Positions 41,501-50,026 of a stretch of 64,000 nucleotides of DNA are shown piece by piece. The first letter of the stretch is position 1. Each line of letters starts with the position of its first letter. The DNA is from DATARH01 sp036489765 (GTDB taxonomy: Bacteria > Pseudomonadota > Alphaproteobacteria > ATCC43930 > CGMCC-115725). The notes under the pieces were generated by a model. The model was not told the DNA's origin. It worked only from the letters and a program-made list of their open reading frames with translations, and did not search any database. The stretch lies in NCBI GenBank assembly GCA_036489765.1, contig DASXFE010000078.1, positions 71,057-135,056 of the forward strand, read 5' to 3'. Position numbers and translations under genes: made by a program.

Positions 41501-43242
41501 GTCTCCTGCGCGTACCAGGCCAGCTGCGCCTGCGTCATCGCGCGGAAGGCCGAGACGTCCCGGCATTCGCGCAGGCGGGCGAGGATCATCTCGACCGGGC
41601 CGACCGGAAACACATCGGGCCCGATCGCGGTGTAGTCCTCGACCGGGATGTCGCGGACGATCATGCAGGGGATCCCGCGGCCGAGGCCTTCGAGCAGCGC
41701 GGTCGATCCGAACGACACCGAGACGTAGATGAGGTTCGGCAGGTCGATCCGGGTCGGAGCCTCGTCGATCTCTTCGATGACCGTATCCGCGCCGACCAGC
41801 GAACGCAGCCACGCGATGCTTTCCCAAGGCGGTTTCGCCTTGCACACAAAGTGGAGACCCGGCGCCGCGGCGGCGAGGCCACGAAACAGCCGGCGATAGC
41901 TCTCGATGTGGCCGGCATGATCGATCACCGGTAGGCGGTTGAGCGAGTGGCTGCCGGCGATGACGGCGACCGTGATCGGTTCGGTCGGCGTCAGCCGCCG
42001 CGGCCCCGGCGAGGGTTGCAGGATCGTCTCCGACACGATCTCGATCGGGACATCCGGGAAACGCGCCTGCCACGCCCGGGATGCGGATCGCGTCGCGCAA
42101 TGGATCCGGGCGAGGTTTCCCGGCGGCCGCGCCGCGACATGCAACGCGTTCGAGGAGTGCGGCCACAAAACGACCCGCCCGCCCGCTTCTCGGACCGCAT
42201 GGGCCAAAATCGCCGATTCCCAGAACAGGTGGTCGCAGATATGGGCCTCGCTGAGGCCGCGTGCCTCGATTTCGCGCCGGGCCTGCCGGGACGCGGCCGC
42301 CGTCGCCGGCCCGAGCAGATCGAAGAGCCAATTGCCCAGGTCGAATGGCGCGGGAAGGAAAGCGCCCGCGAGTGCGGCGGGACGGGCCAGGATCGACGCC
42401 GGCTCGCAGGGCAGCGTCATTTCCACCGACGGAAGGCCGACCTGCGGATCCGCGATCGTCAGGTCATAACGGATCGCGGCCGCAAAGGAACAAGCGACAA
42501 GCAGCGGGTCGACGATCCGCGACAACACCGTGTCGACGCCCCGCATCCCGGCGATCGCAACTGCGGCGGCGCCATGCCGCCTTCCGCGCGTTGCAGGGCG
42601 GGGCTTCTGCCAGGCGGGATGCGGCACAAGGCGCATCGTCACCTTGCCCTTCCGCGACGGGGCGTGGGATGCGAAGGCGACCGCAACGCCGCGCCGCCTG
42701 AGCTCCGCCGCCAGATAGAGCGGCTCGATTCCGCTGCGGTCCCAGAACGTCAGGTACGGCCGTACGGCCGGCTCCAGCGGGATCACGACGACTGCCCCAC
42801 CGGCAACGCGGGCGACGCGCCGGGCGACGTGACGCAACGGAATCAGCGTGCACAGCTCGGACCAGATCGAGAAATACCAGGCGTCGCTCAGCGCCTCGGG
42901 CCGCATCCCCAAACGCGCCGCGTACCGGGCCGCGAACCGCGCCGCCAGCCGCCGCGCCGCCTTCTGGGTAAAGCGGCTGCCGGCATGCGCCGGCATCGCC
43001 CCGACCTTGCTGCCCAGGGCGGCGAGATGACCCTCCACTGCTTCGTCGTCGAGGAGCACGACGTGGCTCTTCGCAAGAGCATCCCCGGACACGCCGGCGA
43101 TGAGCGGTATTTCCAGCGTCGCCCGCCGCGTGCCTTCCCGTCGATAGGTGGCGCGAAAGAGCCCGGTCAGACGGCGGCGCAACGCGTGCCGAAGAGATCG
43201 AACCGTCGTCACAGGCTCTTCAGGCCGGATCGGGTCAGGCAA
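41455..43242 (-). CDS. Large GT-B-like protein, candidate surface-glycan glycosyltransferase
   Basis: About 595 residues, not firmly assigned. The C-terminal part looks like a GT-B donor domain: VIAGSHSLNRLPVIDH, a FVCKAKPPWES loop, YVSVSFGSTALLEGLGRGIPCMIVRD near residue 530 and a DVFPVG segment. The pattern of GSTALLE plus G-IP resembles capsule and teichoic-type transferases. The N-terminal half has FWDRSGIEPLYLAAELRRRG. Start is uncertain: TTG 43242 has GGGAGAT upstream; GTG 43212 is in frame. It lies next to the complete pse operon, so a pseudaminyl transferase is one possibility. It is not a recognised Maf protein by eye. Confidence 0.55.
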   Translation of the reverse strand: MPDPIRPEEPVTTVRSLRHALRRRLTGLFRATYRREGTRRATLEIPLIAGVSGDALAKSHVVLLDDEAVEGHLAALGSKVGAMPAHAGSRFTQKAARRLAARFAARYAARLGMRPEALSDAWYFSIWSELCTLIPLRHVARRVARVAGGAVVVIPLEPAVRPYLTFWDRSGIEPLYLAAELRRRGVAVAFASHAPSRKGKVTMRLVPHPAWQKPRPATRGRRHGAAAVAIAGMRGVDTVLSRIVDPLLVACSFAAAIRYDLTIADPQVGLPSVEMTLPCEPASILARPAALAGAFLPAPFDLGNWLFDLLGPATAAASRQARREIEARGLSEAHICDHLFWESAILAHAVREAGGRVVLWPHSSNALHVAARPPGNLARIHCATRSASRAWQARFPDVPIEIVSETILQPSPGPRRLTPTEPITVAVIAGSHSLNRLPVIDHAGHIESYRRLFRGLAAAAPGLHFVCKAKPPWESIAWLRSLVGADTVIEEIDEAPTRIDLPNLIYVSVSFGSTALLEGLGRGIPCMIVRDIPVEDYTAIGPDVFPVGPVEMILARLRECRDVSAFRAMTQAQLAWYAQETHFKPAPRSQENMPR

Positions 43243-43333
43243 AATCGCATCTCCCTCTCCTAAGGGTTGATCGGCGGGCCGACTAGGGGTGAAATGACCG
43301 GGGGTGGGCGCAACCAGCAACGGAGAGTCGAGG

Positions 43334-43681
43334 ATGAAGCGGGCATCCCTGAGGAAATGGGCGCGAATGGCGGGGTTGGGCGCGGTGTTGCCGGTCGTCG
43401 CGCAGGCTCATGCGGCGACCTCAACGGACCGGGCCATGATTCGGGTCGACGGCGACCGTGTCTACCTCTCCGAGGCCGGCGGGGCGTTCCAGGAACTTCG
43501 CCTCGGCGATACGCCGGAGGCGCACGCCTTGCGCGCGCTCCTCGATCGCGAAGGGGGAGCGGCGGGCATGCGGCTCGACCCGATGATCCTCGCGGGGTCG
43601 GGCGGGTGCGGCTACCACTGGACGCCGGCCGATGGCGACGCGCCCCCGCCGCCAAAGCCGCCGCCTGCGAAGAAAAGCTGA
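43334..43681 (+). CDS. Exported small protein, candidate RiPP precursor
   Basis: A 115-residue protein. Residues 1-28 look like a Sec or Tat-like signal (RKWARMAGLGAVLPVVAQAHA). The middle is an acidic leader-like region (VYLSEAGGAFQELRLGDTPE), then LDPMILAGSGGCGYHWTPAD, and a Pro/Lys-rich tail PPPPKPPPAKKS. Cys92 is the only cysteine and sits in a Gly-rich GGCGYHW motif. It directly precedes, and overlaps, a YcaO gene followed by tfuA, the enzymes that make thioamides or azolines on peptides. That setting makes it the best precursor candidate. Core boundaries and modification are inferred. GGAG lies before the ATG. Confidence 0.6.
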   Translation: MKRASLRKWARMAGLGAVLPVVAQAHAATSTDRAMIRVDGDRVYLSEAGGAFQELRLGDTPEAHALRALLDREGGAAGMRLDPMILAGSGGCGYHWTPADGDAPPPPKPPPAKKS

Positions 43682-44898
43682 TCACGCTCGCCGGCCTCGC
43701 CGACACCCCGGTTCCGAAACGTTTCTTCGACGGCACGCATCGTGCCGTCCCGCCGGCTGACACGCTCGCAAGGATCCGCCCGTTCGCCCGGGCGATGGGC
43801 ATCACGCGGGTCGGCAACATCACCGGGCTCGACCGCATCGGCATTCCGGTCGCGGTCGCGGTGCGGCCGAATTCCCGATCGGTGTCGGTGGCGCAGGGCA
43901 AGGGGCTCTTCCTCGACCAGGCCAAAGCCTCGGCGCTGATGGAGGCGTGCGAGAGCTTTCACGCCGAGGAGATTGCCGGGGTCCGGCGCGCGGCCTATCG
44001 CGAGATCGCCAGCACGGAGACGGTCGCCGATCCGGCCGAGTTGCCGGCGATCGGAAAGCGGTTCGAACCCGGCGCGCCGATCGGCTGGTTCGAGGGGTAC
44101 GACCTGCTCGGCCGGACCGCATGCTGGTTGCCGGCCGAGCTTGTGCACAGCGACTACACGCGCGAGCCCGATGGATTTTTCGCCGCCGGCTCGAACGGGC
44201 TCGCCTCGGGCAACCATCTTGTCGAGGCCGTCATCGCCGGCGTCTGCGAGGTGATCGAACGCGACGCCATTGCCGTGCGCCGCGCCGGCGGGTTCGCCGC
44301 GCAAGCGAGCCGCCGGCTTGATCCCACCACGATCGATGATCCGGCCTGTCGGGTCCTGCTGGCGCGGTACGACGCGGCGGCGATCGAGATGCGCGTGTGG
44401 GACGCGACGTCGGATATCGGGGTGCCGGTCTTTCTGTGCCAGATCCGCGACGCGGCGATGGGCGAGGCGGAACGGCTGCGGCGCTGGCACGGGGCCGGTT
44501 GCCATCCCGACCGTGCCGTCGCGCTCAGCCGGGCCCTGACCGAGGCGGCGCAGGCGCGGCTGACCTATATCGCCGGCGTTCGTGACGACCTTGCACTGCC
44601 CGAATACGCCGATCCGCCAGGCGCCGCGATCGCGGACGCGCTGATCGACGCCCTGGCCGCGGCGTCGCCGGCGGTCGTCTTTGGCGAGGTCGCCCATTTC
44701 CCGAGCAGCGATCTCGCCGAGGATTTGCGGCGAATCCTGGCTCGGCTGCGCGCGGTCGGGGTGGGGCGGGTCGTGGTCTGCGATCTGACCCGGCCCGATC
44801 TGGGCATTCCCGTCGTTCGGGTGGTGATCCCCGGGCTCGAAGGCGACCCGCGGCATCCGTCCTATGTGCCGGGTCGCCGCGCGAGGGAAGCGCGATGA
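43606..44898 (+). CDS. YcaO cyclodehydratase/thioamidase-like protein, TfuA-associated type
   Basis: About 430 residues. FFDGTHRAVPPADTLARIRPFARAMGITRVGNITGLDRIGIPVAVAVRPNSRSVSVAQGKG is continuous YcaO N-domain sequence across separate segments; ALMEACESFHAEE and EVIERDA give ATP/Mg-binding acidic residues, and the C-terminus reads PGLEGDP then YVPGRRAR. YcaO proteins phosphorylate backbone amides with ATP, leading to azolines or, with TfuA, thioamides. GTG 43606 is the likely start; it lies 76 bases inside the precursor-like gene. No E1-like ocin-ThiF partner gene is present, which favours the TfuA mode. Confidence 0.88.
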   Translation: MRLPLDAGRWRRAPAAKAAACEEKLITLAGLADTPVPKRFFDGTHRAVPPADTLARIRPFARAMGITRVGNITGLDRIGIPVAVAVRPNSRSVSVAQGKGLFLDQAKASALMEACESFHAEEIAGVRRAAYREIASTETVADPAELPAIGKRFEPGAPIGWFEGYDLLGRTACWLPAELVHSDYTREPDGFFAAGSNGLASGNHLVEAVIAGVCEVIERDAIAVRRAGGFAAQASRRLDPTTIDDPACRVLLARYDAAAIEMRVWDATSDIGVPVFLCQIRDAAMGEAERLRRWHGAGCHPDRAVALSRALTEAAQARLTYIAGVRDDLALPEYADPPGAAIADALIDALAAASPAVVFGEVAHFPSSDLAEDLRRILARLRAVGVGRVVVCDLTRPDLGIPVVRVVIPGLEGDPRHPSYVPGRRAREAR

Positions 44899-45617
44899 GC
44901 GCCGTCATCTTCGTCGGGCCGACACTGCCGCCACGCTACCGGCCGCGCGATCCGGCGTTGAGCTGGCGGCCGCCCGTGCGTCAGGGCGAATTGTACCGGG
45001 CGGCGCGCGAGCGGCCGGCGATCATCGGCGTCATCGACGGCTATTTCGAAGTGACCCCGACCGTCTGGCACAAGGAGATCCTGTGGGCGATGGCGCAGGG
45101 GGTCCATGTTTTCGGCGCGGCCAGCATCGGCGCGCTGCGGGCGGCGGAGCTCGACGGGTTCGGCATGCGGGGGCTCGGCCGGGTCTATGAGGCGTTCCGC
45201 GACGGCGCGCTCGAAGACGACGACGAGGTCGCGGTTCTGCACGGGCCGGGGGAGCTCGGCTATCCGCCCGTCACCGAGGCGATGGTCGATATCCGCGCGA
45301 CCGTCGCGGCGGCTGTCGCCCAAAACGTCGTCGATGCCGCGACGGCGGGGGTGCTGGTCGCGGCGGCCAAGGCGCTCTTCTACAAGGATCGTACCTATGC
45401 GGCGGCGCTCCGCGATCTGCCGGAGCCCGCGCGAGCCCGTTTCAGCCAATGGCTGCCGTCCGGCCGCGTGGACCGCAAGCGGCTCGACGCCGAAGCGATG
45501 ATCGCGGCCGTCCGCGCCGAGCTCGCGGACGGAGTCGCGCCGGTCGCGGTCTCTTACACCCTGGCCGAGTCGGCGGCGTGGCGGGCGGCGCGGCGGCGGG
45601 CCGACGAGGTCACTTAG
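44895..45617 (+). CDS. tfuA: TfuA-like protein
   Basis: A 240-residue TfuA-domain protein: VIFVGPTLPP at the N-terminus, IIGVIDGYFEVTPTVWHKEILWAMAQGVHVFGAASIGALRAAEL in the middle (read as adjacent segments), and GMRGLGRVYEAFRDG after it. TfuA partners YcaO in trifolitoxin loci and in thioamide formation on methyl-coenzyme M reductase and peptides, probably as a sulfur-delivery or adaptor protein. The start overlaps the YcaO stop as ATGA. The 3' end overlaps a convergent metallopeptidase-like gene by 8 bases. Confidence 0.92.
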   Translation: MSAVIFVGPTLPPRYRPRDPALSWRPPVRQGELYRAARERPAIIGVIDGYFEVTPTVWHKEILWAMAQGVHVFGAASIGALRAAELDGFGMRGLGRVYEAFRDGALEDDDEVAVLHGPGELGYPPVTEAMVDIRATVAAAVAQNVVDAATAGVLVAAAKALFYKDRTYAAALRDLPEPARARFSQWLPSGRVDRKRLDAEAMIAAVRAELADGVAPVAVSYTLAESAAWRAARRRADEVT

Positions 45618-46647
45618 AGACGAGGTCGCGCACCCATTTCGTCTTTTGCGCCAGCTTTGTCCCCGCGTTGTTGAGGTTGGCGAGCACGTCGGCCCCGGCT
45701 GCCCCGGGAATGGTCACCTTGAGCGAGGTCAAGGCCTGGCGGCCCGGACCGCCGGTGGGATCGGTCAGCACGACAAGCTTGTAGGTCTCGACGAAATCCT
45801 CGTCCGCCGCAACGGTCGCGAAAAGGCTCGCCCACTCGCCGCCATAGATCGTCTGCAGGTCCGCAGCGACCTGAGCCGGGGTGCCATAGTGCAGATCGTA
45901 TTGCACGTTCGCCTTGACCGGAGGCCGCTGGGCCGGGTTGTTCGGGTCTTCGACGCCGAATTCGTGGAACCCGTGCTGCACGCCCTGGCCGGTCCACGAG
46001 ATCTTCGGAAAGTCGCTCGTGCCGACATCGCGCTCCCACCACACGATGTGCCCCATCTCGTGCGCGAGGATCGCCAGCACCGCGAGCGCCGCCGCCTGTG
46101 GCGGCTTTGCCGGGTCGGGAGCGGCAGTATAGGACAGCACGGCGCGCGGTTTGACCGGTGTCGTCGGCGACGAGGTGAGAAGCGCGGCGGCGAGCTGGTT
46201 CTCATAGGCGGCATAGGGCGTGTGCCGGCGTGCGAGGTCGGCCAGCAGCGCCTTGGCGATGCCGATATGGATCCGCGGCTGGTTGTTCCTGTCGGGATTG
46301 ATCCGCTCGCGCATGCCCCAGACGCTGGGTTTGGCCGGGTTCTTCGTGTCCGTGTCGATATAGATGCGGTCGACCCGGCACAGTGCATCCTGGAAAAACG
46401 GCGGGGCGGCGTTATAGGCGGCGACGATCAGCGCGGCATCGGAGGCCAGGTTTGCGGGCGTCGCCTTGCCGACATATTCGTGCGGCCCGCGAAAGGCGCA
46501 GGCCGAGCCGGGCTTGCAATTGCCGTAGCCCGTGGGCGCGAAGCCGGGCGTCAATTCGGACACCTTGGCGGCGATGTCGCAGGCGGCACGGGCCTCGGCG
46601 GCGAAGCCCAGCAGCCCGGCACACAGGATCAGCACGGCGCGGATCAT
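45610..46647 (-). CDS. Secreted HExxH metalloprotease-like protein
   Basis: A 345-residue exported protein: the signal peptide MIRAVLILCAGLLGFAAEARA ends before ACDIAA. HEMGH at residues 196-200 (LAILAHEMGHIVWWERD) is a zinc-binding gluzincin-type motif. The rest, with a SVWGMRERINPDRNNQPRIHIG segment, is not from a family recognised here. It overlaps tfuA tail to tail by 8 bases. A role in processing the exported precursor-like product is a possibility from location only. Three cysteines near the N-terminus may form a disulfide. Confidence 0.7.
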   Translation of the reverse strand: MIRAVLILCAGLLGFAAEARAACDIAAKVSELTPGFAPTGYGNCKPGSACAFRGPHEYVGKATPANLASDAALIVAAYNAAPPFFQDALCRVDRIYIDTDTKNPAKPSVWGMRERINPDRNNQPRIHIGIAKALLADLARRHTPYAAYENQLAAALLTSSPTTPVKPRAVLSYTAAPDPAKPPQAAALAVLAILAHEMGHIVWWERDVGTSDFPKISWTGQGVQHGFHEFGVEDPNNPAQRPPVKANVQYDLHYGTPAQVAADLQTIYGGEWASLFATVAADEDFVETYKLVVLTDPTGGPGRQALTSLKVTIPGAAGADVLANLNNAGTKLAQKTKWVRDLVSK

Positions 46648-46720
46648 CGTCTCCTCCTTTTGGAAATGCGGCGCAACCTCGGCGATCGATTATGCGCGTA
46701 TTTTCGCCCTATGTAGCGGC

Positions 46721-48571
46721 TTACCTCCCGGGCTCGGCGAGGGCCGGGTTGCGGTCGAAAAACCCGTCCGGGACTAGCGACAGGCTGTGCCACATCACCG
46801 GCAGCACCGGCCAGTCCTCCGGACGGGGCAGGTGGTGGAAGCCGATCGTCGGCCACAGCACGATATCCGTATCCGCGACCGGCCGCCGCTTGGCGACATA
46901 GGCCGGGAGCCCGCTGCCTTCACCCAGATACGTGCCGGCGGCGTAGAGCTCCGACCGGTCATAGGCCGTGATCCACAGGGGGGCCGCGGAAAACGCCGCC
47001 CGCCGCTGCGCCGCATCGTCGGCGGGAAGCATCGAGGTGGCCGAATGATCAACGTGGATTTCGTATGAGGGGTGCCGGCCCAGCGCGGTGGTCAGAGTTG
47101 GATTGATCACTTGCCGGATTTCCGGCGCGGCTTGCATCGGGTCGCGGAGAGCGCCTTCCCGGGTGACGGGCTCGTCGACCGGGCGCCACGCATCACCGTC
47201 GCGCACCAGCCGGCGGCGGATCAGTGTGTTGGCCGTGCCGTCGATGTCGAAATCGAGCCGGAACGACAGGAAGTGGTCGTGGTCGACGCCGATCCGATCG
47301 GGCGCGATCAGCCCGCCGCCGTTCTTTGTCGGCGCTACGGCTTTCACCGCGTCGATGCCGGTGGCGCCGACATCGATGCGGATCGCACCTGCCGGGTTCA
47401 GCACCCAATCGATGATGTAGTCGTAATTGCCGAGGCTCGGGATCGTGCGGATCACCAGCTCGGTCGCGGGTTGCCCGACATAGCTGCCCGACGCGGTCTC
47501 GAAATGGCGCCACAGGGGCGCGCCGGTCTCGCGCTCGAACAGGCAGATCACCGATTTTCCGACCAGCGAGTTGCCGCGATCGTCCGGCAGCACCGCATCG
47601 AGAAAGACCGCGTCGGCCGGACAGTCGATGCCCGGGCGCAACGGCGAGGCGGCGAGCCCCAGGCCCCATTCCCCCTCGTCCATAAAGGCACGGAACGACC
47701 AGGCCTGCTCGGTGGCCATGTAAGGCACGAACATTTCGGCCAGCGAACCACGGTAGAGGATCATCCGGCCGGCGTTGCGCAGCAGCGAGACGATCAGCCC
47801 GGCGCGGCGGTCGAGGCGAAACCGGAACGACCAGGCGCCCCAATTCACCCCGCTGCCATCGATTGCGAAATCATGCGGTGCGGATGGCGCGGCTGGTGTC
47901 GAGGGCGGTTCGGGCAGCCGGCTCCGGTCGCTCGGAACCGGCACCGGCCCGGGATCGATCAGCCTCGTCACCTTGCCGCCGTCCAGGTCGACGACCGCGA
48001 TCAGCCCTTCGATCGGCCGGCTCCACGAGGTCTCGGCGCCGGCCTCGTCGAAACAGGTGACGCGGAGGAGCCGTTTGCCGACTTCGCTCGAAAGCATCGC
48101 CGGCCCCGGCGACAGGGGCGCGCAGGAGATGCGGTCGAAATCGTGGTATCCGCGCTTGTGCATCGCCGCCTGCCAGCCGGGATCGGCGACCGTGATGCGC
48201 CGCGCCGCCTCCCACTCTTCGACGAGGAACCCGCTCTGCACGCCGGGCACCGAACGCCAGCTATCGACCTTGCGGCCCAGGAGGTCGACGACGCCCTCGT
48301 AGACAGTCCGATCTCGGCGGGCGACGACAAAGGCCCTGCGGAATTCGCTCTGGCCCGGCTGCCACGTCATCACGGCCGCCTTGTCCGGTTCGTCGAGGGC
48401 GATCAACGGAAAGCGGGTCGTGGCGTCGACAAGGCCCTGGTCGCGCAACACGGCGACGGCGGCACGGATCTCGTCGGGGGTGAGCGGGTCGAGCGGGTGC
48501 GCCACGGCCGACGCCGCCCAGAGGGCGGCGACGATCGCGAAAATGAAGGTGCTGCTCGTTCCGAAACCCAT
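46721..48571 (-). CDS. Copper amine oxidase (primary-amine oxidase)
   Basis: A 616-residue exported enzyme: a signal peptide ends near AVAHPLDPL. N2/N3-like domains lead to the catalytic domain with the base region MDEGEWGLG, the TPQ precursor Tyr383 in SLGNYDYIID and the copper His pair in VDHDHFLSF, plus FHHLPRPEDWPVLP near the end. It oxidises primary amines to aldehydes, giving ammonia and hydrogen peroxide, in the periplasm. It lies on the same strand as the small membrane protein and TSUP genes. Amine substrate unknown. Confidence 0.92.
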   Translation of the reverse strand: MGFGTSSTFIFAIVAALWAASAVAHPLDPLTPDEIRAAVAVLRDQGLVDATTRFPLIALDEPDKAAVMTWQPGQSEFRRAFVVARRDRTVYEGVVDLLGRKVDSWRSVPGVQSGFLVEEWEAARRITVADPGWQAAMHKRGYHDFDRISCAPLSPGPAMLSSEVGKRLLRVTCFDEAGAETSWSRPIEGLIAVVDLDGGKVTRLIDPGPVPVPSDRSRLPEPPSTPAAPSAPHDFAIDGSGVNWGAWSFRFRLDRRAGLIVSLLRNAGRMILYRGSLAEMFVPYMATEQAWSFRAFMDEGEWGLGLAASPLRPGIDCPADAVFLDAVLPDDRGNSLVGKSVICLFERETGAPLWRHFETASGSYVGQPATELVIRTIPSLGNYDYIIDWVLNPAGAIRIDVGATGIDAVKAVAPTKNGGGLIAPDRIGVDHDHFLSFRLDFDIDGTANTLIRRRLVRDGDAWRPVDEPVTREGALRDPMQAAPEIRQVINPTLTTALGRHPSYEIHVDHSATSMLPADDAAQRRAAFSAAPLWITAYDRSELYAAGTYLGEGSGLPAYVAKRRPVADTDIVLWPTIGFHHLPRPEDWPVLPVMWHSLSLVPDGFFDRNPALAEPGR

Positions 48572-48635
48572 CCGCTCGTTCTCCCCGGCACATCAACTAA
48601 GGGAGGATAGCGACGCGCCGGGGACGACAGGCCGG

Positions 48636-48818
48636 CTAATTGTTCCAAAACTGCGATTCGCCGATCGGGATCCCCGCGATGACCGCGAAGAGCGTCGCGG
48701 CGATCCCGATCGTGACGAAGATCGAGAGCAGCGCCAGGTCCTTCCACATCGGGTGCTCGTCTTCGGGCGCCCAACCATAGGGATGCATGAATTCGCGGCG
48801 GTCGATCAGGCTGCTCAT
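48636..48818 (-). CDS. Small single-span membrane protein
   Basis: A 60-residue protein. The soluble N-terminus (MSSLIDRREFMHPYGWAPED) is followed by one transmembrane helix at about residues 30-50 (LALLSIFVTIGIAATLFAVIAG) and a short tail. The start at 48818 has GGGAGA 9 bases upstream; the frame is open further 5'. It lies between a TSUP gene and the copper amine oxidase gene on the same strand, so it may be part of that transcription unit. The family was not recognised. Confidence 0.6.
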   Translation of the reverse strand: MSSLIDRREFMHPYGWAPEDEHPMWKDLALLSIFVTIGIAATLFAVIAGIPIGESQFWNN

Positions 48819-48879
48819 TTGCGGGATCTCCCTGGAACGGGTTGGGGGTAAGGCCGGGAAAATCGTCATCGCGTGACCG

Positions 48880-49686
48880 TCAGCCGAGCGCGCTGGTGCG
48901 CAGCATCGCGGCGCCGGTGACGAAAAGGGCGATGCCGAGCACTCGGCTTAGGTTCGGCCCGGTGACGTGTTGGGCGAGGCGGGCGCCGACCCACGCCGCC
49001 GCAGCCTGGGCCGGCGCGACGCACGCCCAGACGGCGAGGTCGATGCTGCCGATCTGCGTCGGGCCATGTGGGCCGGGGCTGAACGCGGCGATCAGGGTCG
49101 CCGGGATGCTGACGACGACGCCGACCGCGGCGGCTCGCCCGATGCTTTTGTGCATCGGCACTCCGCTGAGGCTCATGACGATGTTGGTCATGATCCCGCC
49201 GCCGACTCCGGCGAGGCCCGAGCACAGCCCGATCCCGGCGCCGGCGACATTGCGCAGCGCCCCGTCGGGCACGTTCGTCGTCAATGGCCGAAACCGGCTG
49301 GGAAAGGCGAAGCGCGCGGCAAACGCGAGGCAGAGCAGCGCGAAGACGCCGGTCATGACCGCCCCGCGCAGATGCGGCGCTGCGAGTTGGGCGATGACGA
49401 CGCCCAGCACGATGCCGGGTCCCCAGCGATAGAGGAACTCGACGTCGGTGTTTCCGGCTCGCCAATGCGCCACCGTGGAGACGAGCGCGGCCGGGAGGAT
49501 CGCGGCGAGCGAGGTTGCAACCGCGACATGCGCCGCCTGGTCGGCCGGCAGGTGGGCGCCGAAGACGAGCCCGTAATAGACGACCGGCACGACGACGATC
49601 CCGCCGCCGATCCCAAGCAGCCCGGCGAGCAATCTGGCGCCTATTCCGGCAGCCGCGCCGAGCGATGCGAGCGCAAGCATGTTCAT
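48880..49686 (-). CDS. TSUP family (TauE/SafE) membrane transporter
   Basis: A 268-residue polytopic protein with both TSUP signatures: LLAGLLGIGGGIVVVPVVYYGLVFG near residue 18 and GAGIGLCSGLAGVGGGIMTNIV near residue 145. It would export small anions such as sulfite or sulfonates. The start ATG 49686 follows GGAAG. It is the first gene of a leftward group with the small membrane protein and the amine oxidase. It is unlike the TSUP at 8624 in detail, so the two are not a recent duplication. Confidence 0.87.
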   Translation of the reverse strand: MNMLALASLGAAAGIGARLLAGLLGIGGGIVVVPVVYYGLVFGAHLPADQAAHVAVATSLAAILPAALVSTVAHWRAGNTDVEFLYRWGPGIVLGVVIAQLAAPHLRGAVMTGVFALLCLAFAARFAFPSRFRPLTTNVPDGALRNVAGAGIGLCSGLAGVGGGIMTNIVMSLSGVPMHKSIGRAAAVGVVVSIPATLIAAFSPGPHGPTQIGSIDLAVWACVAPAQAAAAWVGARLAQHVTGPNLSRVLGIALFVTGAAMLRTSALG

Positions 49687-49902
49687 GACCGGCTTCCATT
49701 CGGGGGCGAGGCGTCGATCGGCTTTTGAGGGGATAAGGCTGGGCAGTTCGCCATCACCACGGCACGATGACCCTCGCGCCGTCACGGAAAGAGCGAACAT
49801 TCCCGCCTTCAACACGCCGACCTCTCGACCCGGTTCACTGACGTTGCGGGACAGAGAGTGCGGCCGATCGGGGTAAGCGCTCTATGAGGCGGGTCCTAAT
49901 TC

Positions 49903-49953
49903 TTCCAAATCGTTCCAAAGCGCGCCGGCCAAAGCGCGCAGGCCAAAGCGCGA
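49903..49953. repeat. Tandem CCAAAGCGCG repeats upstream of a regulator gene
   Basis: CCAAAGCGCG occurs at 49915, 49929 and 49943, exactly 14 bases apart, preceded by a partial copy CCAAATCG at 49904. The 340-base gap 49687-50026 otherwise holds no gene. Direct repeats upstream of a winged-helix regulator could be its binding site or another factor's operator; CadC/OmpR-type domains bind direct repeats, usually at 10-11 base spacing. Confidence 0.6.
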
Positions 49954-50026
49954 AGGGCTGCGGCTCCCGGCAGGCGGGCTGCGGTTTCCGCGGCGTTCGG
50001 TTATGATCGCGGTGGGGGAGTGACGG

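Noticed and set aside
43201..43250. ATG 43250 mini-frame of 13 codons upstream of the large GT-like gene
   Set aside because: It has a ribosome site but no support as a leader peptide; more likely the site serves the TTG at 43242 in the main frame.
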